Assembly: GCA_945864085.1 (NCBI GenBank)
Contig: CAMBAD010000008.1
Coordinates: forward strand, 1-48,010
Direction of reading: 5' to 3'
DNA length: 48,010 nucleotides
Origin: an uncultured Streptococcus sp.
Lineage (GTDB): Bacteria > Bacillota > Bacilli > Lactobacillales > Streptococcaceae
Both the position numbers and the translations under genes were made by a program. The notes below the pieces were generated by a model. That model was not told where the DNA came from, searched no databases, and worked only from the letters and a program-made list of their open reading frames with translations. The stretch's first letter is position 1, and each line of letters opens with the position of its first letter. This document shows, in pieces, positions 37,138-47,700 of the stretch.

Positions 37138-37230
37138 TTACTTGGAAAATCAATACGACGAGAGAATGAATTTTCAGAAAGAATCACGGAGTTAGGGCGT
37201 TTTTGCGGATACTGACGAGTGAATTGGGAG

Positions 37231-37250
37231 CTGGGCTTAGGCCCAGTTTC
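37231..37250 (+). terminator. Weak hairpin after gyrB
   Basis: CTGGGC-TTAG-GCCCAG is a perfect stem followed only by TTTC. It may end gyrB partially. The rest of 37138-37361 shows nothing else clear. Confidence 0.4.
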
Positions 37251-37361
37251 GTAGCGGTTCAAACCGACCAAGACGGGAGGGGACAACTCTTTTGCTCTTC
37301 GTCAGGTGCTTTTCTGACCCGACTGATATGATTTTTAAGGAGCAGAAACTGACAAAAATAG

Positions 37362-37389
37362 TGCAATCGCTAATGAACTATGATATAAT
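37362..37389 (+). promoter_or_regulatory. Promoter of ezrA
   Basis: TGCAAT, a 16-base spacer and extended -10 TGATATAAT (37381-37389). The start is about 40 bases before ATG 37435. Confidence 0.7.
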
Positions 37390-37434
37390 TAAGCGATATA
37401 CTCTAGTGATTTTTATGGAACGAAGGAGATTTAC

Positions 37435-39159
37435 ATGTCTAATGGAACAATCATTTTAATTATTTCGATTGTTGTTATTTTAATCATTGCTTACGTAGCT
37501 TGTTTGATTGTCCGCAAGCGCAATGACAAGTTATTGGTTGCTTTGGAAGAGCGCAAGGAAGAGCTGTTTAGCTTACCAGTCAACGAAGAGGTGGAGGCTG
37601 TCAAATCCCTTCATTTGATTGGTCAAAGCCAGGTTTCTTTCCGTGAATGGAATCAAAAATGGGTGGACTTGTCGCTCAATTCCTTTGCTGATATTGAAAA
37701 TCAGATATTCGAGGCTGAAAGTTTCAATAACGCCTTTCGCTTTATCAGTGCCAAGAGTGCTATTGAGAGCATTGAAAGTCAGTTAGAATTGATCGAAGAA
37801 GACATTGAAGCAATCAGACATGGCTTATTGGACTTGAAGCAACAAGAGGAGAAAAACTCTGGTCGTGTCAAACATGCCCTCAATTTATTTGACTCCCTGC
37901 AGGACGCTGCCCGTGACAATGCCGATAGTTTTGGAGAAACCTTGCCAGAACTTGAAAAACAGCTGAAAAATATTGAAGTTGAGTTTTCAGAATTTGTCAT
38001 GCTTAACTCTTCTGGAGATCCGATTGAAGCGTCAGAGATATTGGACAAGGCTGAGGAGCACATGATTGCCCTTAACCAGATTATGGACCGCATTCCAGGT
38101 TTGATTGCCAAAGTCAACAAGGAACTTCCTGAACAGCTGGAAGACTTGGAGTCTGGTTACCGTAAGTTAATGGAGCAAAATTACATCTTTACGGAAGGTG
38201 ACATCGAGTCGCAATTCCAAACCATTCGTGTGTCGATTCGTGAGAATACTGCTTTGATTGTTTCCTTTGATTTGGATGCTGCCGAGGCTGAGAACAAGGA
38301 AATTCAATCAAAAATCGATCGTCTCTACCAAATCTTCAATCGCGAGATTGAAGCCAACAAGCAGGCAACGAAGATCAGCAAGAATTTACCAAAATTTTTG
38401 GAGCATGTGTCACACAATACAGACTTGTTGGATGAAGAAGCACAGCGTCTGGGCGTACGTTATCTTTTGGCTGAAAGCAAGCTTGCGCGCATTAGCCAGT
38501 TGAAAAAACGGTTAGAATCTATCGAAGGTGTCATTAAGACCAGTCTTGAAGAATTAGAAACGCCAAAGGTTGCCTTCTCTGTCTTGCAAGAGCGTTTAGA
38601 CCATGCCTTGGCCAGCTTAAAAGAGATTGAAGAGGCTCAGTTTGTCTTGGTTGATTACCTGAAGTCTCAGGAGTTATCTGAAAATACAGCTCGTAAAAAG
38701 GCTACTCTCTATATCAACCAGCTTCATACCCTCAAGCGCTATATGGAAAAACGCAACCTTCCTGGTATTCCGACACCGTTCCTGAATAATTTCTTCAGGG
38801 CGAGTGACCATGTGGAAGCCTTGGTTGCGGAGCTGGACTACAAACGGATCAATATTGAAATTATCAACCGTCTTTTGGAAAATGCAACATACGATATGAA
38901 TCAGCTGGAAGAGTTGGCTTATGCGATTGTGCAAAATGCAACGCTGACAGAGCAATTATTGCAGTATTCAAACCGTTATCGTTCATTTGACCCAGCCATT
39001 CAAAAGGCCTTCAACAGAACCTTGGCTATTTTTGAAAAAGACTACGATTACCAAGCGGCCTTTGAGGAAATTTCCTTCGCTCTTGAGACTGTGGAGCCAG
39101 GCGTAACAGAGCGTTTTGTTCGTTCATACGAAAAAACGCGTGAGACAATCCGCTACTAA
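37435..39159 (+). CDS. ezrA: Septation ring formation regulator EzrA
   Basis: The 574-residue protein is anchored by one N-terminal membrane helix ([20 protein letters not shown], residues 5-24) and has a long cytoplasmic region of spectrin-like coiled coils (for example [40 protein letters not shown]). EzrA binds FtsZ and links it to wall synthesis, and is a Firmicutes-specific regulator of the division ring. Length and anchoring are normal. It has a GAAGGAG site. The gene follows gyrB with its own promoter. Confidence 0.95.
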   Translation: MSNGTIILIISIVVILIIAYVACLIVRKRNDKLLVALEERKEELFSLPVNEEVEAVKSLHLIGQSQVSFREWNQKWVDLSLNSFADIENQIFEAESFNNAFRFISAKSAIESIESQLELIEEDIEAIRHGLLDLKQQEEKNSGRVKHALNLFDSLQDAARDNADSFGETLPELEKQLKNIEVEFSEFVMLNSSGDPIEASEILDKAEEHMIALNQIMDRIPGLIAKVNKELPEQLEDLESGYRKLMEQNYIFTEGDIESQFQTIRVSIRENTALIVSFDLDAAEAENKEIQSKIDRLYQIFNREIEANKQATKISKNLPKFLEHVSHNTDLLDEEAQRLGVRYLLAESKLARISQLKKRLESIEGVIKTSLEELETPKVAFSVLQERLDHALASLKEIEEAQFVLVDYLKSQELSENTARKKATLYINQLHTLKRYMEKRNLPGIPTPFLNNFFRASDHVEALVAELDYKRINIEIINRLLENATYDMNQLEELAYAIVQNATLTEQLLQYSNRYRSFDPAIQKAFNRTLAIFEKDYDYQAAFEEISFALETVEPGVTERFVRSYEKTRETIRY

Positions 39160-39161
39160 TG

Positions 39162-39205
39162 AAAAAAGACCTGCAATCACCTGTATGTGAGAGCGGTCTT
39201 TTTTT
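39162..39205. terminator. Terminator shared by ezrA and hisK
   Basis: AAAAAAGACC and GGTCTTTTTT pair at the ends of a 44-base hairpin, with T-runs on both strands between two convergent genes. Confidence 0.85.
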
Positions 39206-39215
39206 GTCCGTGCTT

Positions 39216-39962
39216 TTAGTGCTGGTAGTTGATAACTTCTTCCTTTGGTATGCCGACCTCTTTTAGAAGAGCTTCCATCTGATCAAAACCTAGGCGGAAG
39301 TGGGCAGGCAGGTGACCGTCAGAACCGATTGAGTAGCGGTGGCAGCCCAGTTCTTTCACTAAACCAAGAGCATAGCGGTAGAGGTGTTCGTGATGATAGA
39401 GGAACATACTCTTGGCGTTGAGTTCAAAGGCAAGGTTGTGCTCTATCATTTTTTGAAAAATGCGGATGAGTTGCGGTTCGTAGGCTTGCAGCTCCTCAAC
39501 AGATAGGTCAAAAAGCCGGAAGCCATAATCAAAATGAGCCAGAACATCAGCAGGAATACGGCCGATTGCATACTCCAAGCGGTTCAAGTAGTCGCTCATA
39601 ACAGTATGTCTGTCCATGTCCGCTACTTCCTCGTCCAGATAGTCATTGATTCCATTGTGGTGGACGGATAACAGTTTTAAATCAAAGTTCTTGTCAGCTA
39701 GGTAGGCGATAATATCGGCCTCGCGTGGCTGGTAATAGCCGATTTCGATGCCCTTCTTGATGCGGTTGTTGTAGAAACGGTTGAGCTCTGCGATTTCCTT
39801 TGAGTAAGCCTCGTAGTCAGGAACATCGTCTTGTTTGCTGTAAGGGTTGGACAAGTCAAAATGCTCTGTTGTTACAATCTCCCCATCGTAGTAAGCCAGA
39901 TAGTCTTTAAAGCTGGCATCGGAGTCATAGGAATGATGAGTGTGTAAATGGTTATCTCGCAT
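39216..39962 (-). CDS. hisK: Histidinol-phosphatase, PHP family
   Basis: The 248-residue enzyme probably removes phosphate from histidinol phosphate in histidine synthesis. PHP metal ligands are visible: DNHLHTHHSYDSDA (residues 3-16), EHFDLSNPY (about 33), GIEIGYY (about 71), SVHHNGINDY (about 99), LAHFDYGFRLF (about 141) and SIGSDGHLP (about 212). It lies divergently from the T-box his operon, which supports the pathway. It has an AAAGGAGG ribosome binding site. A serB-like phosphatase within the operon could also act here. Confidence 0.88.
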   Translation of the reverse strand: MRDNHLHTHHSYDSDASFKDYLAYYDGEIVTTEHFDLSNPYSKQDDVPDYEAYSKEIAELNRFYNNRIKKGIEIGYYQPREADIIAYLADKNFDLKLLSVHHNGINDYLDEEVADMDRHTVMSDYLNRLEYAIGRIPADVLAHFDYGFRLFDLSVEELQAYEPQLIRIFQKMIEHNLAFELNAKSMFLYHHEHLYRYALGLVKELGCHRYSIGSDGHLPAHFRLGFDQMEALLKEVGIPKEEVINYQH

Positions 39963-39982
39963 GGCAAACCTCCTTTTCTCCT

Positions 39983-40011
39983 ATTGTAGCAAAATCAAAG
40001 AGGGCAAACAA
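39983..40011 (-). promoter_or_regulatory. Promoter of hisK
   Basis: On the minus strand TTGTTT, 17 bases and TACAAT with extended TGC before it. The transcript leader is only about 15-20 bases and has no T-box. Confidence 0.7.
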
Positions 40012-40054
40012 GTTCGGATGAGGCATTTATTTAAATAAAAAATTCTGATAATTC

Positions 40055-40082
40055 TTGCAATTTCTCTGGAATTTGATACAAT
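40055..40082 (+). promoter_or_regulatory. Promoter of the his operon
   Basis: TTGCAA, a 16-base spacer and TACAAT with TGA extension. The start is near 40089, upstream of the T-box. Confidence 0.7.
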
Positions 40083-40088
40083 AGTACA

Positions 40089-40407
40089 AAATAGCAAAGC
40101 GAAGAGAGAAAAAATCCCAAATCGCTTGTAGAGAGTATCTAGTTGCTGAAAGGATACACAGATTTGGGCACACATTCTTGAGTGCAGTTGTGAACGGTCG
40201 AAAGAGCCTACTAGCAGCTGACGTTTGCTCACGTTACGAGCTGAAGTCTTAGGTTCAATGAGAATCAGAAGCAGACGGATTTCAACTGTCTGGGTTTGAT
40301 TCTCAAAGCCTATGAGACTTCCTGAGGGATATGTGGCGACATGTATCTAAATGAAGGTGGAACCGCATGCAAACGTCCTGATACAAGGACTTGGCATGTG
40401 GTTTTTT
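40089..40407 (+). ncRNA. T-box leader of the his operon
   Basis: The canonical T-box AAGGTGGAACCGC is at 40354-40366. Downstream ACCGCATGC and GCATGTGGT form the terminator stem followed by TTTTTT (40401-40407); the T-box would pair instead when uncharged tRNA is bound. Upstream GAGAGTATCTAGTTGCTGAA (about 40130-40150) fits the Stem I GA motif. A CAC at 40157-40159 is the candidate histidine specifier. The following long stem TGAGAATCA...TGATTCTCA fits Stem III. Confidence 0.88.
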
Positions 40408-40423
40408 GGTTATGGAGGATATG

Positions 40424-41506
40424 ATGGAACTAAAAGGACTGAGAAACATTGAACCGTATGTGGCTGGGATTCAGCCCAAGGTGGACAATATGATTAAACT
40501 CAATACAAATGAGAACGCCTATGGTCCGAGCCCTGCGGTCTTAGCAGCTTTAGTAGCCTTTGATGGAAATAGCTTGCGCCGCTACTCTAGTCTGGATCAG
40601 GCAGACCTGCGTCAGGCTCTTGCCGACCAGCATGGTTTGGAGGCAGGACAATTTGTCATCGGAAATGGGTCAGACGACATCCTTTCTATGGCCTTTCTCG
40701 CTTTTTTCCAAACGGAAACACCGGTGCTTTTTCCTGATTTAACCTATGGTTTTTATAAGGTTTGGGCTCAGCTTTATGGTGTTCCCTACGAGGAGATTCC
40801 CTTGCGGGATGATTTTAGCTGGCGGGTGGCAGACTACCAGAGAGAGTGTGGTGGTATTATTCTGACTAATCCCAACGCACCCACAGGGCGTTTCCAGTCC
40901 CTAGATGATATTGAGGCAGTACTGAAAGCCAATCCGCAGGTGGTAGTTATTGTCGATGAGGCTTATGTCAACTTTGGGGGACAATCAGCTCTATGCCTCT
41001 TAGATAGCTATCCCAATCTGTTTATCACCCGCACCTTTTCTAAGGATGCCTCGCTAGCAGGTTTGCGCGTGGGCTATGGTATTGGCTCCAAGGAGTTAAT
41101 CAGTGTGATTCAGGCTGTCCGCAATGCGATTAACCCCTATAACGTAGATGCGATTTCGGAAGCGCTGGCCCTTGCCGCTGTAAAGGATTGGAGTTATTAC
41201 CAGCAGGTCTGTCGAGCGATTATGGAAACGCGGGATTGGTTTGCAAGTGAGTTGAGAGAATTAGGCTTTGAGCTTTTGCCATCGGCAACCAACTTCCTTC
41301 TGGTCAAACCTTCTTTGGTCGAGGCACAGAAGCTGTTTGCCCATTTGGAAAAAGAAAAGATCTACGTCCGCTATTTTCCTTCTCAGGAACGGATTAAGGA
41401 CTGGCTTCGCATCTCTATCGGAAGGCAAGATGAGATGGAGGCTGTCCTAGCAAGTATAAAGGAATGTTGCAATGAACAAACGAACACTACCTCAGGGCCT
41501 GCATGA
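40424..41506 (+). CDS. hisC: Histidinol-phosphate aminotransferase
   Basis: The 360-residue PLP enzyme transaminates imidazole acetol phosphate with glutamate to histidinol phosphate. PLP-binding features are [15 protein letters not shown] (phosphate loop), [21 protein letters not shown] and the Schiff-base lysine in [19 protein letters not shown] near residue 208. The start at ATG 40424 follows GGAGG at six bases; an adjacent ATG at 40421 is possible. The first gene of the operon behind the T-box, it overlaps hisZ by 35 bases. Confidence 0.93.
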   Translation: MELKGLRNIEPYVAGIQPKVDNMIKLNTNENAYGPSPAVLAALVAFDGNSLRRYSSLDQADLRQALADQHGLEAGQFVIGNGSDDILSMAFLAFFQTETPVLFPDLTYGFYKVWAQLYGVPYEEIPLRDDFSWRVADYQRECGGIILTNPNAPTGRFQSLDDIEAVLKANPQVVVIVDEAYVNFGGQSALCLLDSYPNLFITRTFSKDASLAGLRVGYGIGSKELISVIQAVRNAINPYNVDAISEALALAAVKDWSYYQQVCRAIMETRDWFASELRELGFELLPSATNFLLVKPSLVEAQKLFAHLEKEKIYVRYFPSQERIKDWLRISIGRQDEMEAVLASIKECCNEQTNTTSGPA

Positions 41507-42446
41507 TAAGCTCTTCAAACGAGCCAAGGCTACTTATGAAATTGAAAGAACGATTAGTGACCTCCTGATGGAGCGAGGTTTTCATCGGATTGAAACCCCA
41601 ACCCTGGAGCATTTTGAAGTCTTTTCTGATCAGGTGAACAAAGATCATTATCATCTTTTTGACAAAGAAGGACAGCTGCTTAGCCTGCGGCCTGATATTA
41701 CCAGTCAAATCGCCCGTGTTATCGCTTCAACCCGCGTTCATACGCCTATTAAATTTTCCTATTCAGGGAAGGTGTTTCAGAGTCAGGAGTTGATGAGGGG
41801 CTTGGAAAATGAGCGAACTCAGGCTGGTATTGAGATTATTGGCTTTCCAGCTCAAGAGGCTTATCAAGATGCTATTTCCAGTGCTAAGGAAGCTCTGGAT
41901 AAGCTAGGTTTGCAAGGCTACAAATTTGAATTTTCCCACGCGGCTATTTTAAAGACAATCTTTGAACATCTGGGTCTGACAGGGGGGCTTGCTGAGGAAC
42001 TTTCCCTTCACATTCGGGATAAGAATATTACAAAACTTAATGAATTTACCAAGCGTTATCCAAGTGAATTTGATGCCTTTATCCGCCAGCTTCCGTATTT
42101 ATTCGGAGACAGTCGTCCTGTTCTGGCTCAGGCTCGTCAGGCAGTTCAGAATCCCCAATTGCTCAAGGCCTTTGACCAGTTAGAAGAACTAATCACCTTA
42201 GTAGAAAGAGATTTGGGAAATGTCACGGTTGATTTGGCCCAGCTTTCTACCATGCCCTACTATACTGGTATGATGTTTAAGGTTTTTGACCAGCAACTAC
42301 CCGATGCCTTCTTATCAGGAGGGCGGTATGATAAGCTCTTTGAACGTTTCGGGGCACAGGAGGTGACGGCTGTTGGCTGGGCCTTGGAGATTGATGCGGT
42401 TTATCAGGCTATCCGTAAGGATATTGATTATGAAGGAGGCCAGTAA
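41472..42446 (+). CDS. hisZ: ATP phosphoribosyltransferase regulatory subunit
   Basis: The 324-residue HisRS-like paralogue lacks aminoacylation activity and activates short-form HisG. Motif-like segments are [20 protein letters not shown], the class II core [39 protein letters not shown] and [14 protein letters not shown] near residue 276. It is the size expected for HisZ and much shorter than HisRS (about 420). It overlaps hisC, and hisG starts two bases after its stop, so hisZG are coupled as subunits of one octamer. Confidence 0.92.
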   Translation: MNKRTLPQGLHDKLFKRAKATYEIERTISDLLMERGFHRIETPTLEHFEVFSDQVNKDHYHLFDKEGQLLSLRPDITSQIARVIASTRVHTPIKFSYSGKVFQSQELMRGLENERTQAGIEIIGFPAQEAYQDAISSAKEALDKLGLQGYKFEFSHAAILKTIFEHLGLTGGLAEELSLHIRDKNITKLNEFTKRYPSEFDAFIRQLPYLFGDSRPVLAQARQAVQNPQLLKAFDQLEELITLVERDLGNVTVDLAQLSTMPYYTGMMFKVFDQQLPDAFLSGGRYDKLFERFGAQEVTAVGWALEIDAVYQAIRKDIDYEGGQ

Positions 42447-42447
42447 G

Positions 42448-43095
42448 ATGGTGGAACAAGTAACCATTGCCCTGACCAAGGGGCGGATTGAAAAAGAAAC
42501 GCTTGTCTTGCTTGAAAAGGCTGGATTTGACATGTCCTTCATGACGGACAAGGGGAGAAATTTGATTTTTGAAAGTCCAGATGGCCAGTTTCGATTCTTG
42601 CTAGTTAAGGCTCCTGATGTGACAACCTATGTGCGTCACGGGGTTGCAGATCTGGGAATTGTTGGCAAGGATGTTCTAATCGAACACCCGGCAGGTTTTC
42701 TTGAAATGTTGGATTTGAATTTCGGTCTGTGTAAATTTGCAGTAGCTTCGATTCCATCCTATAATCCTAGTGATCACAAGCGCAAGCGCATTGCGACCAA
42801 GTATCCGACAGTTGCCATGGAGCATTTTAATAAAAAAGGTGAAGATGTGGAAATCATCTCTATTCAAGGCAGTGTTGAAATCGCTCCTGTCTTGGGATTG
42901 GCAGATGCTATTGTGGATATTGTCGAAACAGGGAATACGCTAGTTGCCAACGGTTTGGTGGTTTTCGAGGATATTTGCAGGGTTTCGACTAGACTGATTG
43001 TCAACAAGGCCAGTATCAAAAACAAGCCCCAAATTCGAGAATTTATTGCGAAATTAGAAGCCATTGTTGGAAATGAGGAGGTGGCCTTCAGATGA
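42448..43095 (+). CDS. hisG: ATP phosphoribosyltransferase catalytic subunit, short form
   Basis: The 215-residue HisG catalyses the first step of histidine synthesis, joining ATP and PRPP. It lacks the C-terminal regulatory domain, which explains the presence of hisZ. Motifs include [40 protein letters not shown] and the PRPP loop [14 protein letters not shown] near residue 154. The start ATG 42448 has GGAGG at eight bases; upstream in-frame extensions belong to hisZ. It overlaps hisD by four bases. Confidence 0.94.
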   Translation: MVEQVTIALTKGRIEKETLVLLEKAGFDMSFMTDKGRNLIFESPDGQFRFLLVKAPDVTTYVRHGVADLGIVGKDVLIEHPAGFLEMLDLNFGLCKFAVASIPSYNPSDHKRKRIATKYPTVAMEHFNKKGEDVEIISIQGSVEIAPVLGLADAIVDIVETGNTLVANGLVVFEDICRVSTRLIVNKASIKNKPQIREFIAKLEAIVGNEEVAFR

Positions 43096-44375
43096 AACGA
43101 CTAAGTGGTAAGAGTCAAGAAATTGCAAAACTTCTCTATGAAGAGCAGGTTGCATTGAATGCAGAAACGGTATCCGTTGAAGAAGCTGTTAAGGAAATCA
43201 TGGCTGATGTGGCGCAAAATGGCGACGAGGCGCTTCGACGCTACAATCTGCGTTTTGATGGCATCAGCTTGGAAGAACTGGCAGTTTCTGAGGAGATGAT
43301 GGATGAGGCCTTCGCGGCAATTGATCCACTAATCTTATCTGCCTTACAGGAGGCCAAGGAGAATATTGAGTCCTACCATCTCCAACAGGTTGAAAAAGGA
43401 TTTGAAGACCAGCCTTCTCAAGGGGTCATCCGCGGTCAGTTGATTCGGCCCTTGGAGCGGGTCGGAGTTTACGTGCCTGGTGGAACAGCTGCCTACCCAT
43501 CCTCCGTCCTGATGAATGTCATTCCTGCTAAAATAGCGGGTGTTTCGGAGATTATCATGATTACTCCGCCACAAGAAAGTTACAATCCAGCCATACTGGT
43601 TGCAGCAAGATTAGCTGGAGTGGATCAGATTTATCAGGCGGGCGGAGCCCATGGAATCGCAGCGCTCGCTTATGGTACGCAGACCATTCCCAAGGTGGAT
43701 AAGATTACAGGGCCGGGCAACATCTATGTAGCAACGGCTAAAAAATTGGTCTACGGTTTAGTGGGGATTGATATGATAGCCGGCCCGTCAGAGATTGGAG
43801 TGATTGCAGATGAAACGGCAAACCCAGTCTTTGTAGCTGCAGATTTGTTATCACAGGCCGAACACGATAAACTGGCACGAGCGATTTTGGTAACCAATTC
43901 AGCAGAACTGGCTCATCAGGTTGAGTTAGAAATCGAAAGGCAACTAGAGTCGCTTCCTCGAAAGGATATTGCTCGCACCTCCATTGTTAACAATGGACGG
44001 ATTGTCCTCACAAAAACGGTAGAGGAAATGTTTGAGCTGATGAATCTGATTGCGCCGGAGCATTTGGAAATTGCCATGGAAAATGCTTATGATTATCTCC
44101 CTCTGGTTAAGCATGCAGGTTCTATCTTTTTGGGGCATTATACCAGCGAACCGATAGGGGATTATTTTGCAGGAACCAACCATGTCCTGCCAACGTCAGG
44201 AACCAGTCGGTTCTACTCAGCTTTGGGAGTACATGATTTTATCAAACGCATCCAATACACACAGTACAATAAGGAAGCTGTGCAGGCAGCCAGTCAGGCG
44301 ATTACAGCTCTAGCCTATTCAGAAGGTTTGGCCGCCCATGCACGAGCGATTGGGGTGAGAAATGAAGAAAGTTAA
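43092..44375 (+). CDS. hisD: Histidinol dehydrogenase
   Basis: The 427-residue zinc- and NAD-dependent enzyme oxidises histidinol to histidine in two steps. Conserved features are [20 protein letters not shown] near residue 123, [47 protein letters not shown] (metal ligands Gln and His) and catalytic EHLEI near residue 325. Length is normal. It is translated from an ATGA overlap with hisG and overlaps serB by 14 bases. Confidence 0.95.
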   Translation: MKRLSGKSQEIAKLLYEEQVALNAETVSVEEAVKEIMADVAQNGDEALRRYNLRFDGISLEELAVSEEMMDEAFAAIDPLILSALQEAKENIESYHLQQVEKGFEDQPSQGVIRGQLIRPLERVGVYVPGGTAAYPSSVLMNVIPAKIAGVSEIIMITPPQESYNPAILVAARLAGVDQIYQAGGAHGIAALAYGTQTIPKVDKITGPGNIYVATAKKLVYGLVGIDMIAGPSEIGVIADETANPVFVAADLLSQAEHDKLARAILVTNSAELAHQVELEIERQLESLPRKDIARTSIVNNGRIVLTKTVEEMFELMNLIAPEHLEIAMENAYDYLPLVKHAGSIFLGHYTSEPIGDYFAGTNHVLPTSGTSRFYSALGVHDFIKRIQYTQYNKEAVQAASQAITALAYSEGLAAHARAIGVRNEES

Positions 44376-45009
44376 AGGATTATTGGTCATGGATGTGGAT
44401 AGCACCCTGATCATGGAAGAAGGAATCGATTTACTCGGGGAAGAAGCTGGGGTCGGACCGCAGGTGGCGGACATTACCGAGCGAGCCATGCGGGGAGAAT
44501 TAGACTTTGAAGAAGCCTTGCGAGAGCGGGTTGCCCTTCTAAAAGGCTTTCCAGAAACAGTTCTGGATACTATTTTAGGACGTATCCATTTCACACCAGG
44601 CGCAGAGGAGCTGGTAGCCGAGCTGCACAAGCGTGGCTACAAGGTAGCGGTTGTGTCAGGCGGTTTCCATCAAACAGTGGATATTCTGGCTGAACGCCTC
44701 AATCTGGATTATGTCAAGGCCAACCATTTGGAGATTGTCAATGGTGTTCTGACAGGACGCGTTCTGGGTGAAATTGTGACCAAGGATGTGAAAAAGGCCA
44801 AGTTGAGAGCTTGGGCCTTGGAAAATGGCTTAGAAATGAAAGATACGGTAGCCATGGGAGATGGGGCTAATGACCTGCCCATGATTCAAGAGGCAGGCAT
44901 TGGAATTGCTTTTTGTGCCAAACCAATTGTGGAAAAAGAAGCTCCATACCGTATCACAGAGAAAAATTTGTATAAGGCGATTGAAATCATAGATGAGGTG
45001 AGAGCATGA
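44362..45009 (+). CDS. serB: Phosphoserine phosphatase-like HAD protein in the his operon
   Basis: The 215-residue HAD phosphatase has the nucleophile motif [18 protein letters not shown] (Asp10, Asp12), motif [10 protein letters not shown] near 96 and motif [17 protein letters not shown] near 163. Sequence features are those of SerB, which makes serine. Its place between hisD and hisB in the operon, seen in other streptococci, raises the possibility that it dephosphorylates histidinol phosphate. The overlap of its stop with the hisB start (ATGAG) ties it to the operon. Confidence 0.85.
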   Translation: MKKVKGLLVMDVDSTLIMEEGIDLLGEEAGVGPQVADITERAMRGELDFEEALRERVALLKGFPETVLDTILGRIHFTPGAEELVAELHKRGYKVAVVSGGFHQTVDILAERLNLDYVKANHLEIVNGVLTGRVLGEIVTKDVKKAKLRAWALENGLEMKDTVAMGDGANDLPMIQEAGIGIAFCAKPIVEKEAPYRITEKNLYKAIEIIDEVRA

Positions 45010-45590
45010 GAAAATCTGAAATCGAGCGCAACACATTTGAAACCAACATCAAGTTAGCAGTGAATCTGGACAGGCAAGAACCTGTTGAGATTGCGACAGG
45101 AGTGGGATTTTTTGACCACATGCTGACACTTTTTGCCCGCCATAGCCGAATTTCTCTGGTTGTAAAGGCAGAAGGCGATACTTGGGTAGACAGCCACCAT
45201 ACGGTCGAAGATGTGGGTATTGTTTTGGGTCAGGCTATCAGAGAAGCACTGGGGAAAAAAGAAGGGATTAACCGCTACGGAACCAGTTTTGTGCCTATGG
45301 ACGAAACGCTGGGAATGGCCAGTCTGGATTTGTCTGGACGTTCTTACTTGGTCTTTGACGCCAGCTTTGACAATCCCAAGCTAGGCGATTTTGACACCGA
45401 ATTGGTAGAAGAATTCTTCCAAGCCTTGGCCTTTAATCTTCAGATGAATCTTCACTTGAAAATCTTGCATGGGAAAAATAGCCACCACAAGGCAGAGAGT
45501 TTGTTTAAGGCGACAGGACGCGCTCTGCGGGAAGCTATTACCCTGAACCCCGATATTCAGGGGGTCAACTCAACAAAAGGAATCCTGTAA
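45006..45590 (+). CDS. hisB: Imidazoleglycerol-phosphate dehydratase
   Basis: The 194-residue manganese enzyme is monofunctional; it has no N-terminal phosphatase domain, so histidinol phosphatase must come from elsewhere (hisK or serB-like). The two metal-binding repeats are visible: [14 protein letters not shown] with [14 protein letters not shown], and later [20 protein letters not shown]. The length is usual. It starts on the ATGAG overlap with the preceding gene and hisH starts one base after its stop. Confidence 0.96.
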   Translation: MRKSEIERNTFETNIKLAVNLDRQEPVEIATGVGFFDHMLTLFARHSRISLVVKAEGDTWVDSHHTVEDVGIVLGQAIREALGKKEGINRYGTSFVPMDETLGMASLDLSGRSYLVFDASFDNPKLGDFDTELVEEFFQALAFNLQMNLHLKILHGKNSHHKAESLFKATGRALREAITLNPDIQGVNSTKGIL

Positions 45591-45591
45591 C

Positions 45592-46206
45592 ATGATAATT
45601 GTAATTGATTACGATGCGGGCAACACTGCAAATGTTTTGCGGGCTTTAAAGAATATTGGAGTAGAAGCAGAATTGTCTCCAGACCCAGAGAAAATCCGTG
45701 AGGCCCAAGGTCTGATTTTACCGGGAGTGGGTGCCTTCCCATCAGCCATGCGCGAGCTGGAGAAGCGGCAGCTCATTTCAGCCATCAAGGACGCCGTAGC
45801 TGCCGGAACCCCGCTGTTAGGGATTTGTCTGGGAATGCAGCTCCTCCTTGAGCAAGGGCTAGAACACCAAGCAACTCACGGGTTAGGCCTGATCCCGGGA
45901 ACTTGCCGGCCTATTTTACCAGAAGCTGGTTACCCTGTTCCCCACATGGGGTGGAACACCCTCCATCTTGAACAAGAAAATCAGCTGACAAGCGGCTTGG
46001 AGGGAGAGTCGGTTTATTTTGTTCATAGCTATTTTACAGATGTTCCCAAGGATTACTTAGATGTGACAGCTTCTTACAGCCGAGAAATTCCAGCCATGAT
46101 TTCAAAAGGGAAGGTCTATGGTGCGCAATTTCACCCAGAAAAATCAGGTGAGGTTGGTCTAGGAATTTTGCGGAATTTTGCCCAAGTTTGCCAGCTAGAA
46201 AACTAG
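45592..46206 (+). CDS. hisH: Imidazole glycerol phosphate synthase, glutaminase subunit
   Basis: The 204-residue class I amidotransferase supplies ammonia to HisF. The catalytic cysteine is in [15 protein letters not shown] near residue 82, and the His-Glu pair is in [14 protein letters not shown] near 184. [18 protein letters not shown] opens the fold. It is encoded directly after hisB and next to hisA and hisF, with which it completes the heterodimer synthase. Confidence 0.96.
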   Translation: MIIVIDYDAGNTANVLRALKNIGVEAELSPDPEKIREAQGLILPGVGAFPSAMRELEKRQLISAIKDAVAAGTPLLGICLGMQLLLEQGLEHQATHGLGLIPGTCRPILPEAGYPVPHMGWNTLHLEQENQLTSGLEGESVYFVHSYFTDVPKDYLDVTASYSREIPAMISKGKVYGAQFHPEKSGEVGLGILRNFAQVCQLEN

Positions 46207-46219
46207 AAAGAGGTGCGGG

Positions 46220-46939
46220 ATGAAGATTTATCCAGCCATTGACATCAGAGAAGGCCGCGCAGTTCGCCTTTTCAAAGGAGATTTTAATCAGGAAACGGTC
46301 GTCAATCCGGATGTGATTGGTCAGGCTAGACTGTTCAAGGAAGCAGGAATTGACTATATCCATGTTGTGGATTTGGACGGAGCCTTGGAAGGACGGGCAA
46401 CCAATCGTGACTTGATTGCTCAGTTAAAACAAGAAACCGATCTCAATATCCAAGTGGGAGGCGGTATTCGCACTCTGGAGCAGATTGCGGATTATCTGGA
46501 AGCAGGGATTGACCGCGTTATTATCGGGTCTATGGCCGTAAAGAATCCTTCCTTTGTAGAGGAGGCCCTGGCCCAGTTTGGCAGCGATAGGATTGTTGTG
46601 GGAATCGATGCCAAGGGTGGTCGTGTTGCGACGGAAGGCTGGCTGGAAACCAGCGATGTGGACTTTGTGCAACTGGCTTTGGAGATGGAAAAAATCGGTG
46701 TCCGCCTCTTTGTTTATACAGATGTAGACCGTGACGGAACGCTGACGGGCCCCAACCTTGCCCATTATCAAGAGCTTGTCGCTAAACTGACAAGTGCCCA
46801 AGTTATCGCTTCAGGCGGCATTCACGCCCTCAGTGATTTGGAGCAGTTAAAAACCATTGGTGTTGCAGGTACCATCGTTGGCAAGGCCTATTACAGCGGC
46901 AAAATTAGTCTTGCTGAATTGGTAGAAGTGGAGGGGTAA
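46220..46939 (+). CDS. hisA: ProFAR isomerase
   Basis: The 239-residue TIM-barrel isomerase opens the ribose ring of ProFAR by an Amadori rearrangement. Catalytic Asp8 is in [19 protein letters not shown] and the second acid is in [15 protein letters not shown] near 172. The phosphate-binding loops [13 protein letters not shown] and [15 protein letters not shown] are present. It starts 13 bases after hisH with an AAAGAGGTGCGGG site and hisF follows two bases after its stop. Confidence 0.96.
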   Translation: MKIYPAIDIREGRAVRLFKGDFNQETVVNPDVIGQARLFKEAGIDYIHVVDLDGALEGRATNRDLIAQLKQETDLNIQVGGGIRTLEQIADYLEAGIDRVIIGSMAVKNPSFVEEALAQFGSDRIVVGIDAKGGRVATEGWLETSDVDFVQLALEMEKIGVRLFVYTDVDRDGTLTGPNLAHYQELVAKLTSAQVIASGGIHALSDLEQLKTIGVAGTIVGKAYYSGKISLAELVEVEG

Positions 46940-46941
46940 AG

Positions 46942-47700
46942 ATGTTAGCAAAACGCATTATCCCCTGCCTAGATGTCAAGGATGGTCGAGTGGTCAAAGG
47001 AGTTAACTTTGTCAACCTGACAGATGTTGGAGACCCTGTTGATTCAGCCAAGGCTTATTATGAAGCTGGCTGTGACGAGCTAGTTTTCCTTGACATTACT
47101 GCCACTCATGAAGAACGCGATACAACCGTTGACATGGTGCGCCGCGTAGCAGAGCAAGTCTTTATCCCTTTTACAGTTGGCGGAGGTATTCGCTCGGTTG
47201 AGGATATGAATAAGATGCTCAAGGCTGGTGCTGACAAGGTTTCGGTCAACTCATCAGCTGTTGACAATCCGAAATTGATTGCTGATTGTGCAGAAAAATT
47301 CGGTAGCCAGTGTGTAGTGGTGGCCATCGATGCTAAAAAGGAAGCAGATGGAAGCTGGCATGTTTATGTAGCAGGAGGTCGTAAAGATACAGGACTCGAC
47401 CTGCTAGAATGGGCCCAAAAGGTGGTTGCTCTTGGAGCAGGGGAAATTCTCTTGACCAGTATGGACAAGGATGGCACCAAGTCTGGTTTTGATGTGGATA
47501 TGCTCAATGCTGTGGCTGGTGTAGTGACCGTTCCCATTATCGCATCAGGTGGAGCAGGCAGTAGCCAAGACATTCTTGAAGTGTTTGAAAAAACTCCAGC
47601 AACGGGTGCCTTGGCAGCCTCCATTTTTCACTATGGTGAAGTGAGCATTTCTGATACTAAGCGCGCCATGCGCCAGCGAGGAATCGAGGTGAGAGTGTGA
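46942..47700 (+). CDS. hisF: Imidazole glycerol phosphate synthase, cyclase subunit
   Basis: The 252-residue TIM barrel produces imidazole glycerol phosphate and AICAR using ammonia from HisH. Key parts are [19 protein letters not shown] with catalytic Asp11, [35 protein letters not shown] with the second catalytic Asp near 130-175, and [15 protein letters not shown]. Its stop shares bases with the start of hisI (GTGTGATG). Confidence 0.96.
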   Translation: MLAKRIIPCLDVKDGRVVKGVNFVNLTDVGDPVDSAKAYYEAGCDELVFLDITATHEERDTTVDMVRRVAEQVFIPFTVGGGIRSVEDMNKMLKAGADKVSVNSSAVDNPKLIADCAEKFGSQCVVVAIDAKKEADGSWHVYVAGGRKDTGLDLLEWAQKVVALGAGEILLTSMDKDGTKSGFDVDMLNAVAGVVTVPIIASGGAGSSQDILEVFEKTPATGALAASIFHYGEVSISDTKRAMRQRGIEVRV

